Shown one piece after another: positions 1-11,989 of a stretch of 64,000 bases of DNA (position 1 is its first letter; each line of letters starts with the position of its first letter). The notes below the pieces were generated by a model that worked only from the letters and a program-made list of their open reading frames with translations, ran no database searches and was not told the DNA's origin. The position numbers and the translations under genes are program-made. Source of the DNA: Cyrtodaria siliqua (lineage: Eukaryota > Mollusca > Bivalvia > Adapedonta > Hiatellidae); contig JAWPHD010000003.1 of assembly GCA_037043455.1 (NCBI GenBank), positions 124,001-188,000 of the forward strand. The letters run 5' to 3'.

Positions 1-1702
1 TTGACATGCAAAGTGTGTGTATTCCTAAAGTTCATAGCCCAGCACATTATGGATGGATTATAAAATGAGTGTGTGCTATGGTACATTTCATTTTATGTCT
101 GAAACTCGGTTTTAAATCGCATCCGAATGCTAGGTCAAGTAATATGCAATTAAAAGGACTGGAGGCGATCTGGAAGCATTATGAGTGTCAATCCAGATAA
201 GAATAAAGCCAATGTGCATATACACTAAACGAGGTCCCATGATCCGTACTAGACTCGACTACCTTTTGGTGTATAAATCATTAACATTATTTTATGTGAT
301 CTTTTTTAAATAACAGCTTTAGATAAATTCTTATGTTGAGATCGAAGTACACTGGTTTAGTTATATGTACACTTTTTAGCAACAAGAAACTCTTTAAAAT
401 TAATATGTTTAACAACAACAACAACAACAACAATAAAAACAGTCGAGCTTTTGAGTTTTTCAGACAAAACATGTTCTTAAATGATTTCGATAAAGTTTCG
501 ACAAAGTTCTGATCCACATTCGGTTCGAACTGGGATCGATCTCACGAACCATCGTGCCTACCAGTACACTATGTCGCAATCCATGAGACTTAAAAGGTAG
601 AAAGAACGCATAGTTATACATATATAAAACATAGATAAATGTGCATTGATTTGTAGTTAAGGGCTAATCAACACGTACATTTAGAGCCATTTCCAGGTAT
701 GTAATACAGAGGAATCCGGGATTATACTTTCTTACTCTTACTAACGAATATATTTTCCGCGATTCTTTTAAATGCCCGTTGATAAACGAGAGTACCTCCC
801 CAACACCCCACCGATATGCCTTATTCTATTTCTGTTACGGGATAACTTATGTGATAACATTATTTTTATAATCCGGCACGATAGAGCATTATTGATGCAG
901 CACGTAATAATTTGTTTTCTCGTATTTTTAGATTTACTTTCCATGCAGCACCAAACTTAGAGTTTCATACCGGATGCTTTATTGTATCCGATTTCACTTT
1001 TATGCATACTATTATCCCAATAAAGCGAGAGAAGGTAAAGAAATCCCTTACATATTTTTTAACAACTTGGCAGAATTATTAGGCAAACTGGTTAGCATTG
1101 AGAGAATGATTTGGATTTTTTTTTTTTTTTGGAAAGAATAGCCAGTTATAGCTAAGGAAGAGCAAACCTAATATGTCCTTAAACGTTCAGACTGTTACTA
1201 GCGGTGTCGCATCGGTCTAAAAACGCCATGTTGCTGATTCTACCTTTTGTAAACGTATAAGCACGTGTGAAATGGTTACCTGCTTTACAGTTTTCTAGAA
1301 AAACTTTCGCCTGTCATGGTAAAAAAGTAACAGCTGATGCATGTTGCTCGTCATGCGAGTTCAAGGTCACGTGTTATTTGCGTCACATCAGATGACGATC
1401 CACTGGCGGAAACGTTATGAACAAGCTGTCAAATACTTGTGACAGCACAACACCCTTGATGTTTATTCATTTTATCAACACTGTGTTTATAATTTTAATC
1501 TGCTGTACTAAAATCTGAACTCATCGTTACAAGCTAAAATTGTGTACGCTTTGTAATCTTTACGTTTGGTATTTTGACTATTTTCTTTTTTGACATTACT
1601 ACAGTAATGTAATAATTAAAACATATTAAATGACAACTCTCCGTCGGTAGTTTCAGGTTACTTAATCACTATTGTTTCATTGTTTTCGTTTATTTATTTC
1701 AG
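1..1702. other. Non-coding stretch, probably intron of the sulfotransferase gene
   Basis: I see no convincing exon here. If the exon at 1703 is read correctly, at least the right part of this stretch is intron of that gene, whose upstream exons lie outside the window or are not recognisable. The stretch holds a short AAC-type trinucleotide run at 409-433, a T-run near 1117-1131, and a weak tRNA-like relic on the minus strand around 517-600. Confidence 0.5.
517..600 (-). repeat. tRNA-like relic with A-box and B-box-like motifs
   Basis: Read on the minus strand, this segment has an A-box-like TAGTGTACTGGTAGGC followed about 25 bases later by a B-box-like GAGATCGATCCCAG. That spacing is tRNA-like and typical of a decayed tRNA-derived SINE head. 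I could not fold a proper cloverleaf, so this is not called as a tRNA gene. Confidence 0.3.
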
Positions 1703-1818
1703 GCGAAGTTGGAGACTGGAAGAATTGGTTTACAGTTGCACAAAGTGAAATGGTTGATGCCTGGCTCAGTGAGAATCTAATGGACACAAACCTTAAATTC
1801 AGATATTCAATCAAATAA
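1703..1818 (+). CDS. Cytosolic sulfotransferase, terminal coding exon (partial gene)
   Basis: The frame encodes about 37 residues beginning EVGDWKNWFTVAQSEMVDAW and ending in a TAA stop at 1816-1818. GDWKNxFTVAQ(S/N)E is the C-terminal signature of cytosolic (SULT1-type) sulfotransferases. It follows the RKG part of the PAPS-binding region, and the family transfers sulfonate from PAPS to small phenols, steroids and similar acceptors. A pyrimidine/AT-rich tract ending in CAG at 1700-1702 is a good acceptor. The exon starts with the last two bases of a Gly codon, the phase and place where vertebrate SULT genes have their last intron. Length and stop position match the family's C-terminus. The upstream exons, including the catalytic His, are not visible in the window. 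An AATAAA overlaps the stop (1814-1819), but a more likely poly(A) signal is at 2778-2783. Confidence 0.85.
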
Positions 1819-3176
1819 AATAACACCCAATGGAATAGGAACAACAGTTACAGTAGAAAAAAAGAATGTTCTTCATAGACATATGCATATGTTTAACACT
1901 GTGTTTCTTGAAAACCTTTAATTATCCGAACCATAACATGTATGTCAAAAGCTGCGTTATATTCATTTTCACGGAACAGTTTGATAAGTAAATATTCCTA
2001 TAAGATAAATGATGTCTTAAAACATATATTTAAAATAGTAAATGCGATATCTGTACTATTATTCAAGTGATACCTTTGAATTAAACTGGTAAATGTAATT
2101 TCTTCTAATTTCTCTCTGTGATTTCTGTATGTGGTTTAAAGCTGAACTACCGTGTTTCCACGGCCGGAAATTTTACAGACATGCCTAATTGTTTTGTCTG
2201 CTGATTAAATGAATTTACATCCATCAAACACAGATAGTTTGGAGTATTATTCATACAGACTGAATAATAACTGTATCCTAATGGCATTAGGTTTGTGTTT
2301 CAGTTAGGTATGCGATTATTTCTAATATAACTTTGAGCCTTTCTCAATATTTGCACACAGCCAATGCTTCTTTCTTTCGCGGATTTTCCCATTGTGATTT
2401 CGTTCTGTATCTGGGTGTTTACGATGAAATGTCAGTTATGGAACTCAACCGTACATATACGATTGTGTGAAGTTTCTGTAAAATGCTAAGAGTGGTTGGA
2501 CATTTATGATCGATTTTCACCAAAACCTTAATGTATAGATATAAACAGAGGCACACTTTTGTCAAAATAAACTTAAACTTTTGGGCCTTGTCTTTCCCGT
2601 GTTGTTTTGTTATGGTAAAAATCTGCGAGAATTTTCGATCAAACTAGCGATTAGAAAAATATGGCTATCATCCATCAAACTCACCAACCCAACGCCAAGA
2701 ATAGTAGGAAAGTTCCCCTATGCTATGAATAGGTTGCTAACAATGCATTTGTTTATGTCCACTGTATATTTTTTTTAAATAAAGTACGGACAAAGAAAGA
2801 AAATAAAGAAAAAGGAAAGATCGTTATTAGTAACTAAAGGTTTTGCTTGTTTCTGTAAACAAAACACACATGCTACACTTGATGTTGGAGCGTATTGCAT
2901 TGTACATTAGAGCTGAAAGTACTGTTAGCACTGCTCATTTAATTTCTGTGTTTAAATTAATGATGTTGGTTATTTGTGCATTTCGTTTATGGGTTAACAT
3001 AAGACTGTATGGATTAGAGTTCGTGGTACATCATTTTGGTGATTTCTTTCTTTCTTTGCATCAATGGTTATTGAGCGTCAATCGATCACTGTGGTCAATC
3101 CGTCACTGTAGTTAACAATCACTGTATATACTGTGGTGTATTACCACTGCATCTCACTGGGTTTCATAATAGCATG
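1819..3176. other. 3' UTR and flank of the sulfotransferase exon
   Basis: There is no conserved coding sequence. The first part is presumably 3' UTR of the plus-strand sulfotransferase. A canonical AATAAA at 2778-2783, followed by A-rich sequence, is a plausible poly(A) signal. The small open frames at 2581-2778 and 2843-3115 have no recognisable motif and no biased composition. Confidence 0.45.
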
Positions 3177-3348
3177 TTATAAGTAGTATAGAAACTGGCG
3201 GTTCTGGCACAGTTTTCTAATCGGGGAGTTTTATGCAACGAGTCAGTAAATTTGTTGGCCGGCAAGTCAACCAACAAATAAAAAAACTCATTGCAACCCC
3301 CCTCAAAGAAAACCCCGCCAGAACCGCCAGTTTCTATACTACTTATAA
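3177..3348. mobile_element. MITE, 172 bp, with long terminal inverted repeats
   Basis: The left end, TTATAAGTAGTATAGAAACT followed by GGCGGTTCTGGC, is matched in inverted order at the right end, ending CTATACTACTTATAA. The arms are about 60 bp with a few mismatches around a core containing GTTGGCCGGCAAGTCAACC. The outermost TTATAA is self-complementary, so any target-site duplication cannot be separated from the arm. There is no coding capacity. The sequence just right of the element (3344-3383, ending in the AATAATTGATAATATAACTT stretch) recurs at 3500-3537, so a second partial copy of this neighbourhood follows. Confidence 0.75.
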
Positions 3349-3736
3349 ATAATTGATAATATAACTTGCTACTTTTTTAATCTGTCTCAAATAAAACAAC
3401 TGTAGATTAGGTAACCAATATCTTTCAAACCCAACACCGTAGTTGATTTCAGTCTCAGCTGTTAAAAGAGTCGGAAGGAACAGGCCCCAGTGTGTATACT
3501 ACTCGCAAATAATTGATAATATAACTTGTTACTTTTTTGGAAGGATGCAACTATTTTATTTTCCGATTTTGGGTGAATCGACTTTTGGCGAAGTTTCCAA
3601 ATCACACGACCCAAAAGGCCTAGTCTTGGCCGTTAAACACAATCAGAAGGAACAGGGAAATCATCCTCGTGATCACTATACATATCACACTCGATCATGG
3701 AATATTTTATTTTTCTGCATTTGCGTATTTTGCGTT
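3349..3736. repeat. Partial direct repeat of the MITE flank
   Basis: Positions 3485-3537 repeat the right flank of the preceding MITE (TATACTACT, then AATAATTGATAATATAACTT) with a few differences. The rest of the stretch shows nothing I recognise. Confidence 0.45.
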
Positions 3737-3940
3737 TCAAATTGAAAAGCTTTTATTGATATGATCAAGTTTTTCTAGATAATAATCCATTTCCGATAGT
3801 AATCGTTTTTGCTTGTTAATTTGACTTTTCCTAGTATCTAGAAAATCAGCACGAATCACATTATATTTCACCAGACCTTGTTTGCATGCCAACAACGCTT
3901 TCCTATGTTTGCCTTTCAACTCCTGAAATGTTTGTTCCAT
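3737..3940 (-). CDS. Small Lys-rich ORF downstream of the DNA polymerase relic (67 aa)
   Basis: This frame opens with an ATG 84 bases past the stop of the polymerase relic, on the same strand. The product is Lys-rich, with many Leu and charged residues suggesting a helix or coiled coil (about residues 1-65). I do not recognise it. Its position suggests it could be a small downstream gene or leftover of the same virus-like element, but chance is possible at this length. Confidence 0.25.
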   Translation of the reverse strand: MEQTFQELKGKHRKALLACKQGLVKYNVIRADFLDTRKSQINKQKRLLSEMDYYLEKLDHINKSFSI

Positions 3941-4023
3941 ATATAAAGTAATATATTATATTTGATTTTAATTATTATTTATATGCTAATGTATCCCAAC
4001 CATTGTATAATATGTACCTTTTG

Positions 4024-6735
4024 TCATCCTATGCGTACAATTTTTTGATTAATTTCATAGCTGCCCAGCTTGTGTTTGTTAGATCTGATAACTTTCATTT
4101 GATGATGAGCTTCTGTTGCCGTGAATAAAATATTTGTGTAGTTATCATGCGTTATCTGTTTTTTGACCACACCTTTTTTAACGCCTTTGCATGTCTTTGT
4201 TTCAGTATTATCAGCCAAAATGTATGAGTATGACTTACTCCTTAATCCAACAATCTCTACGATCACCGCACCACAGGCTTCATCTTTCATTCTGCCAATA
4301 ACCTTGTTGTTATCTCTGAAGTAAAACTCGCTTTTTGGATCATAATCACTGTTATCAAAAAGTTCTCTGTCTTTGTATAGATCAGCTTACACATCTTCTG
4401 TCCTAATTTCATAACACAGAGAATCAGTGTCAGTAAACGACAACTTAACTTTTTCATTGTATTTGTCTTTGGCATAATTGTAGTGGAAATCCTACATCAA
4501 GTATTTAGACAAGTCAAAAATTCACATACCAACATAACAAGGGCGATTTAAGACAAGAAATAAATGATGGTCTTGCCGCATATTTCAAAAGAACTTCCAC
4601 ATCATGCGACAGCTTAACATTAACTCTTTTTCTCAGGTTTTCCATCGTCTTGCCAAAAACTGAATTATTCATAAGCTTAAAGATATCTTTTTCGAAAGCA
4701 TTTTTACCAGCTGTCCTTTTTGTAGTATTGAAATCGATATACACTTTCAACCATTGGGACTCATCAAACTGAGATATCCTGTGTATCTTTTTCACTTTCA
4801 GCCCCAAACTTTCATACAACTTTAAATTTCTACTTATTTTACTTGTTCCCAAATCAAACTTACTCTTCAAGTTCTTGCAGTAGTCCGACAACCACTCATC
4901 TTTTATATTTAAAATTTTCGGAGCAAGAGGATAATCATTATGCAAGTCATGTAACTCTTCTGGATATACAAGATCACACTCAACAATAGTTTGATTTCCC
5001 TTCTTCAAATTTATCGACCCAATTAAAATTACCAGTTGGTAACGGTTGACACATCGCCCACCCGTACAAGTTGTTAGCATCAAGATACATTATATACTTA
5101 CTCTGTTTACTACTATCATAGTTTTCCATATACTTATTATTAGCTTTCGAATATCTAGTCGCAATATAACTCACGCCACCTTTCATTCCTTTTTCTACAA
5201 ACAGATATTGATCAATATCTGTAATCAAGTCAAGTTTAATCCCAGTCATTTTCAAACAGGCATCCCAAGATAAACCGGGACTACTGAAGAAATGACAAGG
5301 ATCTAATTTGTAATACTCAAAGGACATTTTTCTGAAGTTCTCAAAAACATCAGCTAGCAGCAAAACATCGCTTTTCAAATACAGATCATGATATTGTCCA
5401 TGTTTTTGATCTTGAACGTCTTCCAGATTTTTTTAGCATGCTCATAATCTTCATCTTTGATATTTGCATCATTTAACTTAGAGTTGAAGCTTTTCTGGCA
5501 ATTGTTTTTCCTAAAAGCATTCAAAGCTATCCATATAATCATACGGGTAAACTCCTTTTCTTTTCACCAGTTTTAACTTTTCATCAGAGTATTCTTGAGA
5601 GATATATTTAAACAACGGAATGTGACTGAGACATAAACTGAAAACTATCTATAAACACCAAATTTGACCCCAACATGAAAGCCATATACCTTTCCATGTT
5701 ATTTGGTATAACATTTATCTTTTTTTTTAACTTTCCGATGGGCTGCATTATAAAGTGAGCATCATAACCCCTCAAATTATGGAATACAACAGGTATCTTT
5801 TAGTCAATCTGAAACTGAGATTGCACGCATCATGAGCACTTCCTCTAAACTTCCCAGTTATGTGACAATGATCTCTTACTGCTCTATTACACGTCATATA
5901 TCGTTCATAGCAAATATGACATATCTCGGCCGCGCCCTAAATTCTTTTTCTTCTTTTGCTGTCATTGTCAAATCTTTCTTAAAACATGTATTTGCAGTTT
6001 TTTTACAATATTTGTCTTCCTCTATCATTTGTTTTAAAAACTTATAAACAGCATTTGGTCCTCTGTACGTTACAACCGGTTTGTCATCATAGCAGCAGAC
6101 AACCTTGTATCCATAACTACAAATAGTATGTTGCTGATATGCATCTGTATACGAGTTTTTTGGATTATTTGTAGCTGAAGAGATTTTTTCCGTTATTGCT
6201 TCAAAGTCGTCATATATAACAAATGGAACCATTAATTGCCTATCATAGTTTTTAAAGAAAACTTTTTCACTCGCAAAAGGCATTTTTATTGCTTGCTTGC
6301 CATTCAGAGAAAGACAATCAGGTTTATGTTTTCCAAGACTTTGTCCAATGTAAGGCATTGCAGGCATGTTTTACAGAACCATTTTTTGCCTTCGTATAAT
6401 GTTTGATTAAACATTAAGCTGGTGAAATTCTTTATCCATACATAATGATTTTTTTCTTCTTCGACAATCAAAAGCATATCGCATTCTTCTTCTGCTTTAA
6501 TTTTTGATATGTACAGCGGATACACCCCACTTTTTACATATCCAAATATATTCAAACATATATTGTTTTGTTTTTCTATTTTGGGAATTTGCTTTAGTGT
6601 TACAGGAAATGTAATTCCATCGTAATCAAGATCATCAATATGCTTTTTGTACTTTGTTATTCTTTTGGGATTTTTTGCAGCAGGAAATTTATATACCAAA
6701 TGACACCATCTGAAGCACTCGTCATCTTTTTTATT
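4024..6735 (-). pseudogene. Family B protein-primed DNA polymerase relic (Polinton/Maverick/adintovirus type)
   Basis: Several minus-strand frames together cover most of a type-2 family B DNA polymerase. In order they show a Cys-containing N-terminal segment (6300-6720), an exonuclease I-like YDDFEAI near 6200, an NLRGYDAH exonuclease II-like motif near 5780, and palm motif A (LDANNLYGWAM) near 5050-5085. Motif B-like KLMNNSVFGKTMENL lies near 4640-4670 and motif C FTDTDS at 4420-4437, followed by a GLRSK-containing C-terminal region. This is the family found in Polinton/Maverick elements and adintoviruses, which replicate DNA with a protein primer. The copy is dead: it is spread over several frames, there is a TAA just after motif C, and 5380-5890 is full of stops. 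The start is missing beyond about 6735. I see no integrase, ATPase, protease or capsid genes beside it. The motifs are seen; the element type is inferred from family knowledge. Confidence 0.85.
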
Positions 6736-7345
6736 TATTATATTTATTAAGGGTTAGAAAGTTCTTTTCGTAACTTCAGATAAGAGCTACCTCTCAAAGG
6801 CTTATACCTCACCCTGTTTTACGTAATGCATGTCCACTGATTCATTTACCAACTATTACATGAGGATAAAAATACAAACGATATTTTTTTATATATTCAA
6901 CAATGAATTACTTACAGATAAAGCTTTATTTCTTAATATAAATGTTGCGTATTCCTGTGTTACAAGTGCATTTCAAAATAAATTGATACTCGTCTTCAAA
7001 ATCACTGCTATTACAACAATGACACTATCTTTCATTTCTATGTATTCTATTTCTAGTATATCGACAGTTTGTATTATTAACGCATGTGCAGATATTCGGA
7101 TTTTTGTTAAATAGGGCCTTAAATTACATGGTAAAATATCAAGGTATGCTTCTTAATTAAAACTCATTTTACAATGATTATATAATTCAAGTACACTACT
7201 TGATTCTTTATCCACAGACCATCTTTGTATGAAACAATCAACAACTCTTTGTCAAGATACGTCAATAAAGTACTTAACATCATTCCAAGTAATTCCAGAC
7301 ATTATTAAAACCATATTCGTTTAACATATTTTCTATGTTTGATAC
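6736..7345. other. AT-rich spacer without recognisable genes
   Basis: This is an AT-rich stretch between the polymerase relic and the reverse-transcriptase relic. The open frame at 6830-7114 has low-complexity hydrophobic content and no motif. I see nothing else. Confidence 0.5.
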
Positions 7346-8510
7346 TCAATTTGTATAACCCTCTTTACACTCGTGTATTGATGATATATAAACATTTATA
7401 AGAATTATGTTGTCTGTTTTCAGTATTTTAAACCAATATTTAACAATTCTTACGCAACGTGTTATGAATAAAGGATATCTGCCTAATTCACCATAAACTC
7501 CTGCTGTATATGAGATATTTCTCACCTTTACCATTTGCTTACAAACTTTTCGATGTAATCTCTCGATTTGCTTTGATTTTGTATATCCCCAAATTTCCGA
7601 AGCATAATTCAAAGTGGAGCCAACAAAAGAGTCAAATACTTGACATAGTATTTTCGGTATCAATCTTACCATTTTACAATTATTTAAGAGTACATTCAGT
7701 GCTTTCAGGGATTTTCCAATCAAATGTTCTTGGTTTAAGGTAAAATTCCCCGTATAATTAAAAACTGTTACTAAATAATTGAAATCATTTAATACTGCTA
7801 TGTTTCCACCATTATAATTCCAAAATTTCTTGTTCAATAGCCCGAATACTGCTATGTTTCGTCCATTATAATTCCAAAATTCCTTGTTCAATAGCCCGCC
7901 TCTTTTTCTAAAAATCATGACTTTTATATTCGCCTTGTTTACGGCTAAGCCCCATTTGTTACAATAATCATAAAGTAGATTAATATTTTGTTTCAATTCT
8001 TCAGGTGATTTACCTAAAATGACCATATCATCCGCAAATAAGAGCAAAACAAGTACTATATCATCAATTTGTAAACCTGTATTAATGTAATTTTTTTAAA
8101 TATTATTCTAGGTCTTCGATCAACAGCGAGAATACTATTGACGAATTTATCTCCCCTTGTCTCAACCCAGTCGGATATTCAAAAATCAAAAATGTCTGAG
8201 TACTGTTCACATTTCCTAACACATGATTTCACTTTTCGATACATATTTTTAAATATTCTTAGCAATTTACCTTCAATTCCAATGTTGTAAAGTTTCATCC
8301 ATAATGCATTTCTATAAATCCTATCAAAACATTTTTTCAAATTAACAAATACACAGTATAATCTTTTCATATCAGTAAGAAACTTTTGCACAGTATTTAT
8401 TAAGACAAACGATGCATCAGTGGTTGAACGCACTTTCCTAAATCCAAAATGCGTATCAGATAAAACATGATTATTATTTCAAAAAGTTACAATTCTTTTA
8501 TTTAATATAG
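7346..8510 (-). pseudogene. Non-LTR retrotransposon reverse transcriptase relic
   Basis: Minus-strand frames carry, in order, HFGFRKVRSTTDASF (finger region, near 8440-8460) and a palm A-like segment (FVNLKKCFDRIYR, with Asn where the catalytic Asp is expected). GLRQGE follows near 8165, then the catalytic FADDM near 8030, and finally thumb and C-terminal sequence ending near 7346 (SEIWGY, ERLHRKVCKQ, YWFKIL). This order and the motifs match the RT of the retrotransposon at 13-18 kb, but divergence shows a different family. The gene is interrupted by frameshifts and stops between 8050 and 8180, and the endonuclease and ORF1 are missing. It is a 5'-truncated dead copy. A 54-bp internal duplication lies at 7791-7898. 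Confidence 0.85.
7791..7898. repeat. Two-copy 54-bp tandem duplication inside the RT relic
   Basis: The units 7791-7844 and 7845-7898 differ at only a few bases. Because 54 is a multiple of three, the duplication keeps the frame and repeats an 18-residue piece of the RT (GLLNK(E/K)FWNYNG(R/G)NIAV). It is most simply a slippage event after or shortly before the element died. Confidence 0.9.
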
Positions 8511-9983
8511 TTGTGAACACAGTATATTCATGTATATGATTGGTATTATATGCAATGATTTTTCCATTTAATAAAATTACAAACACTTACCTATGCATAC
8601 CAATTACGGGTGATTAAAAAACGCACAGTTCGTGAATGCAACCATATGCACGGTAAAGCACATATGGAAATAATATCGTTAACATTTCGAATATTATTAC
8701 ATGTGCACAGGCACATGCATTATTAAACTAAGCACTATACAATAGAACAAAACGTCTGATTAATATGTGTAACATTAAAACTTTAACGTCTAGTTATTGG
8801 AGAGCACTGTAATAACTTTAATAGATTTGGCAAATATTGGGCGTGGCATGGATTGTTAAACAAGCCCCAATCATGGGGCTTAACAATTGGGCTGCACGTA
8901 AGCACAAAATACCATTATGGCAAGCCCTTACAGTAGAAAGCATTAAGCAATAAAGCAAATTGAATATTACAATATTAAGGACATAAATACATGTGCACCA
9001 AATTAAATGTTCATTATGAAAGCAACTTTTCTGATAAGCATTTAAGCAAGTGTTGACAGCACGGTTGATATTCAAGCATAATTACAAGTGCACCGAATTC
9101 AATCAATTCAAATGTTTTTTAAGCAATTCGTACGGACAGCAAATTTGTATATAATTTATGTTTAGATTACAATTCAGTCTCTGGGTATACAGGAGCTGAA
9201 TAACGTTAAACTGGAACTTATATGTCCTTCCTTTCACACCTTCGCTGCCCGCCGATAATTAAACACCAGAACAATTAAACAAATCAACCAGTTGTGATCC
9301 AAATGTTCTATCAAGTAATGTCCATGCCACACCAGTAATTGTTAACTAGGTAAGTGGATCCAGGTGAAGACATCAACTGAAAATATATAACTCAGAAAAA
9401 GCAACATGATCTTGCAGCATAAAATGCTATCTTTTGAATAGAAGTATTGACACACATTTAAAATGTCTTAAATGAACTTGTTGTACTTATACAACTGGAA
9501 AACACTATTATCGATTTAAATAAAATGATCCTGAGGGCTGGGAGGTAGGGAAATTAAGTTTTTAAATGTAAGCTCAAAGCATATCTTACCTAAAAAGCAA
9601 CATGCGGTGTACATGTACGAACAAAAGCACCGTAAAAATCACCCAATAAGTGGAAAACCCAGTACCGTGTCCCCCAATAACTTCGACTATAAAATAGATG
9701 TTTTATAGTCAGTATTATATAGTCCTGTTGAAATAAGTGGGCGTTATAGCAAATATGTTGCGACTACAACTGTCTCGCCACTCTCCACTCACCGCTCAAA
9801 CTGGGAGCTCGACTTGTCAAGTTAGGATCAGTGAGAAAGTGTCTATTCTTACGGATGGCAGGAGATATATAGTACTGGTTCTACTCAGGAAAGTGGGGTG
9901 GTCTGTCTCTACCACAAAACATCGGCCGTCATACATGGCCTAACATATGCAATAAATGTTGTAAAAAACCTTTCAGACAGACC
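8511..9983. other. Gene-free stretch with a small hairpin
   Basis: No coding sequence is recognisable. A hairpin-forming piece lies at about 8856-8893 (AACAAGCCCCA then TGGGGCTTAACAA). Positions 9720-9983 precede an (AAAC)n run and may be the body of a decayed SINE, but I see no clear tRNA head. Confidence 0.45.
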
Positions 9984-10011
9984 AACCAACAAACAAACAA
10001 ACAAACAAACA
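9984..10011. repeat. (AAAC)n simple repeat
   Basis: An uninterrupted run of CAAA/CAAC units. Such runs often form the 3' tail of SINEs in invertebrates, and here the run follows about 260 bp of unclassified sequence. Confidence 0.85.
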
Positions 10012-10748
10012 TATTACATTAACATTCAGTGAAGTCGTGGCCCTTGCAGAATTATTTATTCCAGGCAGTATGTTTTGAAATCCTTGTTAAATTAAACCTA
10101 AATATACGTTTCATTTGACATGATGTTAAAGCATAATAAAAAACATATCTAGTCCTCCTTCATGGAGATAACATGCACGGCTTTTAATAAAACGAGAGCA
10201 AATTACACTTTATATGTTCCCCAAGGTTTTCCATTATTCATATAATAACAGCATAAGCTTCCATTTTAGATTTGTGTTTTATTCAATTTCACATTTTCTA
10301 TTAGAAATTCTATTGAATCCTATTTTCCTTATATTTCACGGTAATTCAAGGACGAAATCGTCAAATACTTCACGCTTTTAAAATGAGGTTTATTACTTCA
10401 TTTCCGTTACGTAATGAAGTAAGTCTGTTCTGCAGCCGGCACGTAATATATTGATTTTCCGAAGATGGATGAATTAAAAGCAATGACAAACTGTCATTTT
10501 ATGCATTGTTATAATGCATACATGATAGGGTACCGTTGCTTTGACATTGGGTTCTAAGTCTTACAATCGTTTTGGCTTGCTATTACGAGGGCTAGCCTAT
10601 GTATTGACATCCGTTTTGTACGTTCAATGTAGTCAAGAAAACCGTTAACCTCTACTATAGGCACTGGTACCAATTTGATCATAGTTGGATCTGGACGTTA
10701 CTTCCTATTTTCCATTCCGCCAAGTCACACAGGCTTTCATTACGATAG
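10012..10748. other. Gene-free stretch
   Basis: I see no gene, tRNA or clear repeat structure here. Confidence 0.45.
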
Positions 10749-11235
10749 TATAGAGAAAGAAGGATCGAGAGAAGAAGAGACATTATTATAGAAAATGTAC
10801 AGAGTCAAGACTTAAGTATACTATAACACTCTCTCTTCTTCTCTCCATCCTTCTTTCTGAATTATATACATATATATATATATATATATATGAATATATA
10901 TATATATATATATGACATTATCTCTTCTTCTCTTTATCCTTCTTTCTGAATTATATACGTATATACATCACACTATCTCTACTTCTATCTATCCTTATTG
11001 CTGAATGATATACATATATACATATGACACTTTCTCTTCTTTTCTCTATCCTTCTTTCTGAATTATATACATATGACACTATCTCTTCTTCTCTCTATCC
11101 TCCTTTCTGAATGATATACATATATATACATATGACACTTACTTTCTCTTCTTTTCTCTATCCGTCTTTCTGAATTGTATACATATATATATATATCCAT
11201 ATATCCATATATCCATATATACATATATACACTTT
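10749..11235. repeat. CTTCT/TA minisatellite with an inverted leading unit
   Basis: Imperfect units of roughly 55-95 bp alternate a pyrimidine block (CTCTTCTTCTCTCTATCCTT then CTTTCTGAATTATATAC) with a (TA)n block of variable length; about six units run from 10827 to 11235. The segment 10750-10785 is the reverse complement of the pyrimidine block, so the array opens with an inverted unit separated by about 40 bp from the first direct unit. The TA blocks, such as 10868-10911, are long enough to extrude or vary by slippage. Confidence 0.8.
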
Positions 11236-11989
11236 CGCTTCTTATAGATTTCCAGTTTTGTCTAAACTATTGTAATGAAGGTTTGTCTATTTTTTCGACA
11301 CGTTCATGTCGTTTAATTTGATATTTATATTCCAGCCATGATTGGTTGTTTTAATCAAACCATTAGTCATCTTTATGTTTAATATACCGTTCTTTATGTG
11401 GATATTAGTAACTTTATATGAAATAAACCAGTACATGTTGATTTGATTTACCTTCGTTTAAATGAATACTTTCACAATCCTGTGAAGATTGCAGTTGATG
11501 ATGCAAAAAATGACCGCCATAGACCGGTCCCCTTTTGTATATAGGCACGTTGATGCCATTTTTTTAGTTTTTATTCTCATGTCCCAAGACAAGATGTTCT
11601 TTTTAAAAATAAACTTAATTAGATTGTGTTTTCTCTTTCATTTGTTTTCTTTTATAAACCACATTTATTGCGCTTCTGTTTCATAACAAAACTAATGGTC
11701 ATAAATGACAAAAAATCCGTTTATTTTAAACGCACAGAAACACTTACTTAACAAAAAGGAATAAGCAACTGTCTCAAAGAGATCGACTGCTCTTTTTTTA
11801 ATAACAATTGAATACATACTGATATTCATTCTTAAAGTCAAAACTGTTTTAAATCTGTAACCTAATTTACATGCTAGATTTGAGAATGTGCGTTTGATTT
11901 GATCGAATTTTATATTGCCACAATTTTCTAAGAGTAATACTGACCGTGCAAATGGGTTTAGAAATGAGGGTGTTTTGTTTTCTATGCCA
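11236..11989. other. Gene-free stretch
   Basis: No recognisable gene. The open frame at 11489-11686 is hydrophobic, AT-rich and motif-free. Confidence 0.45.
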
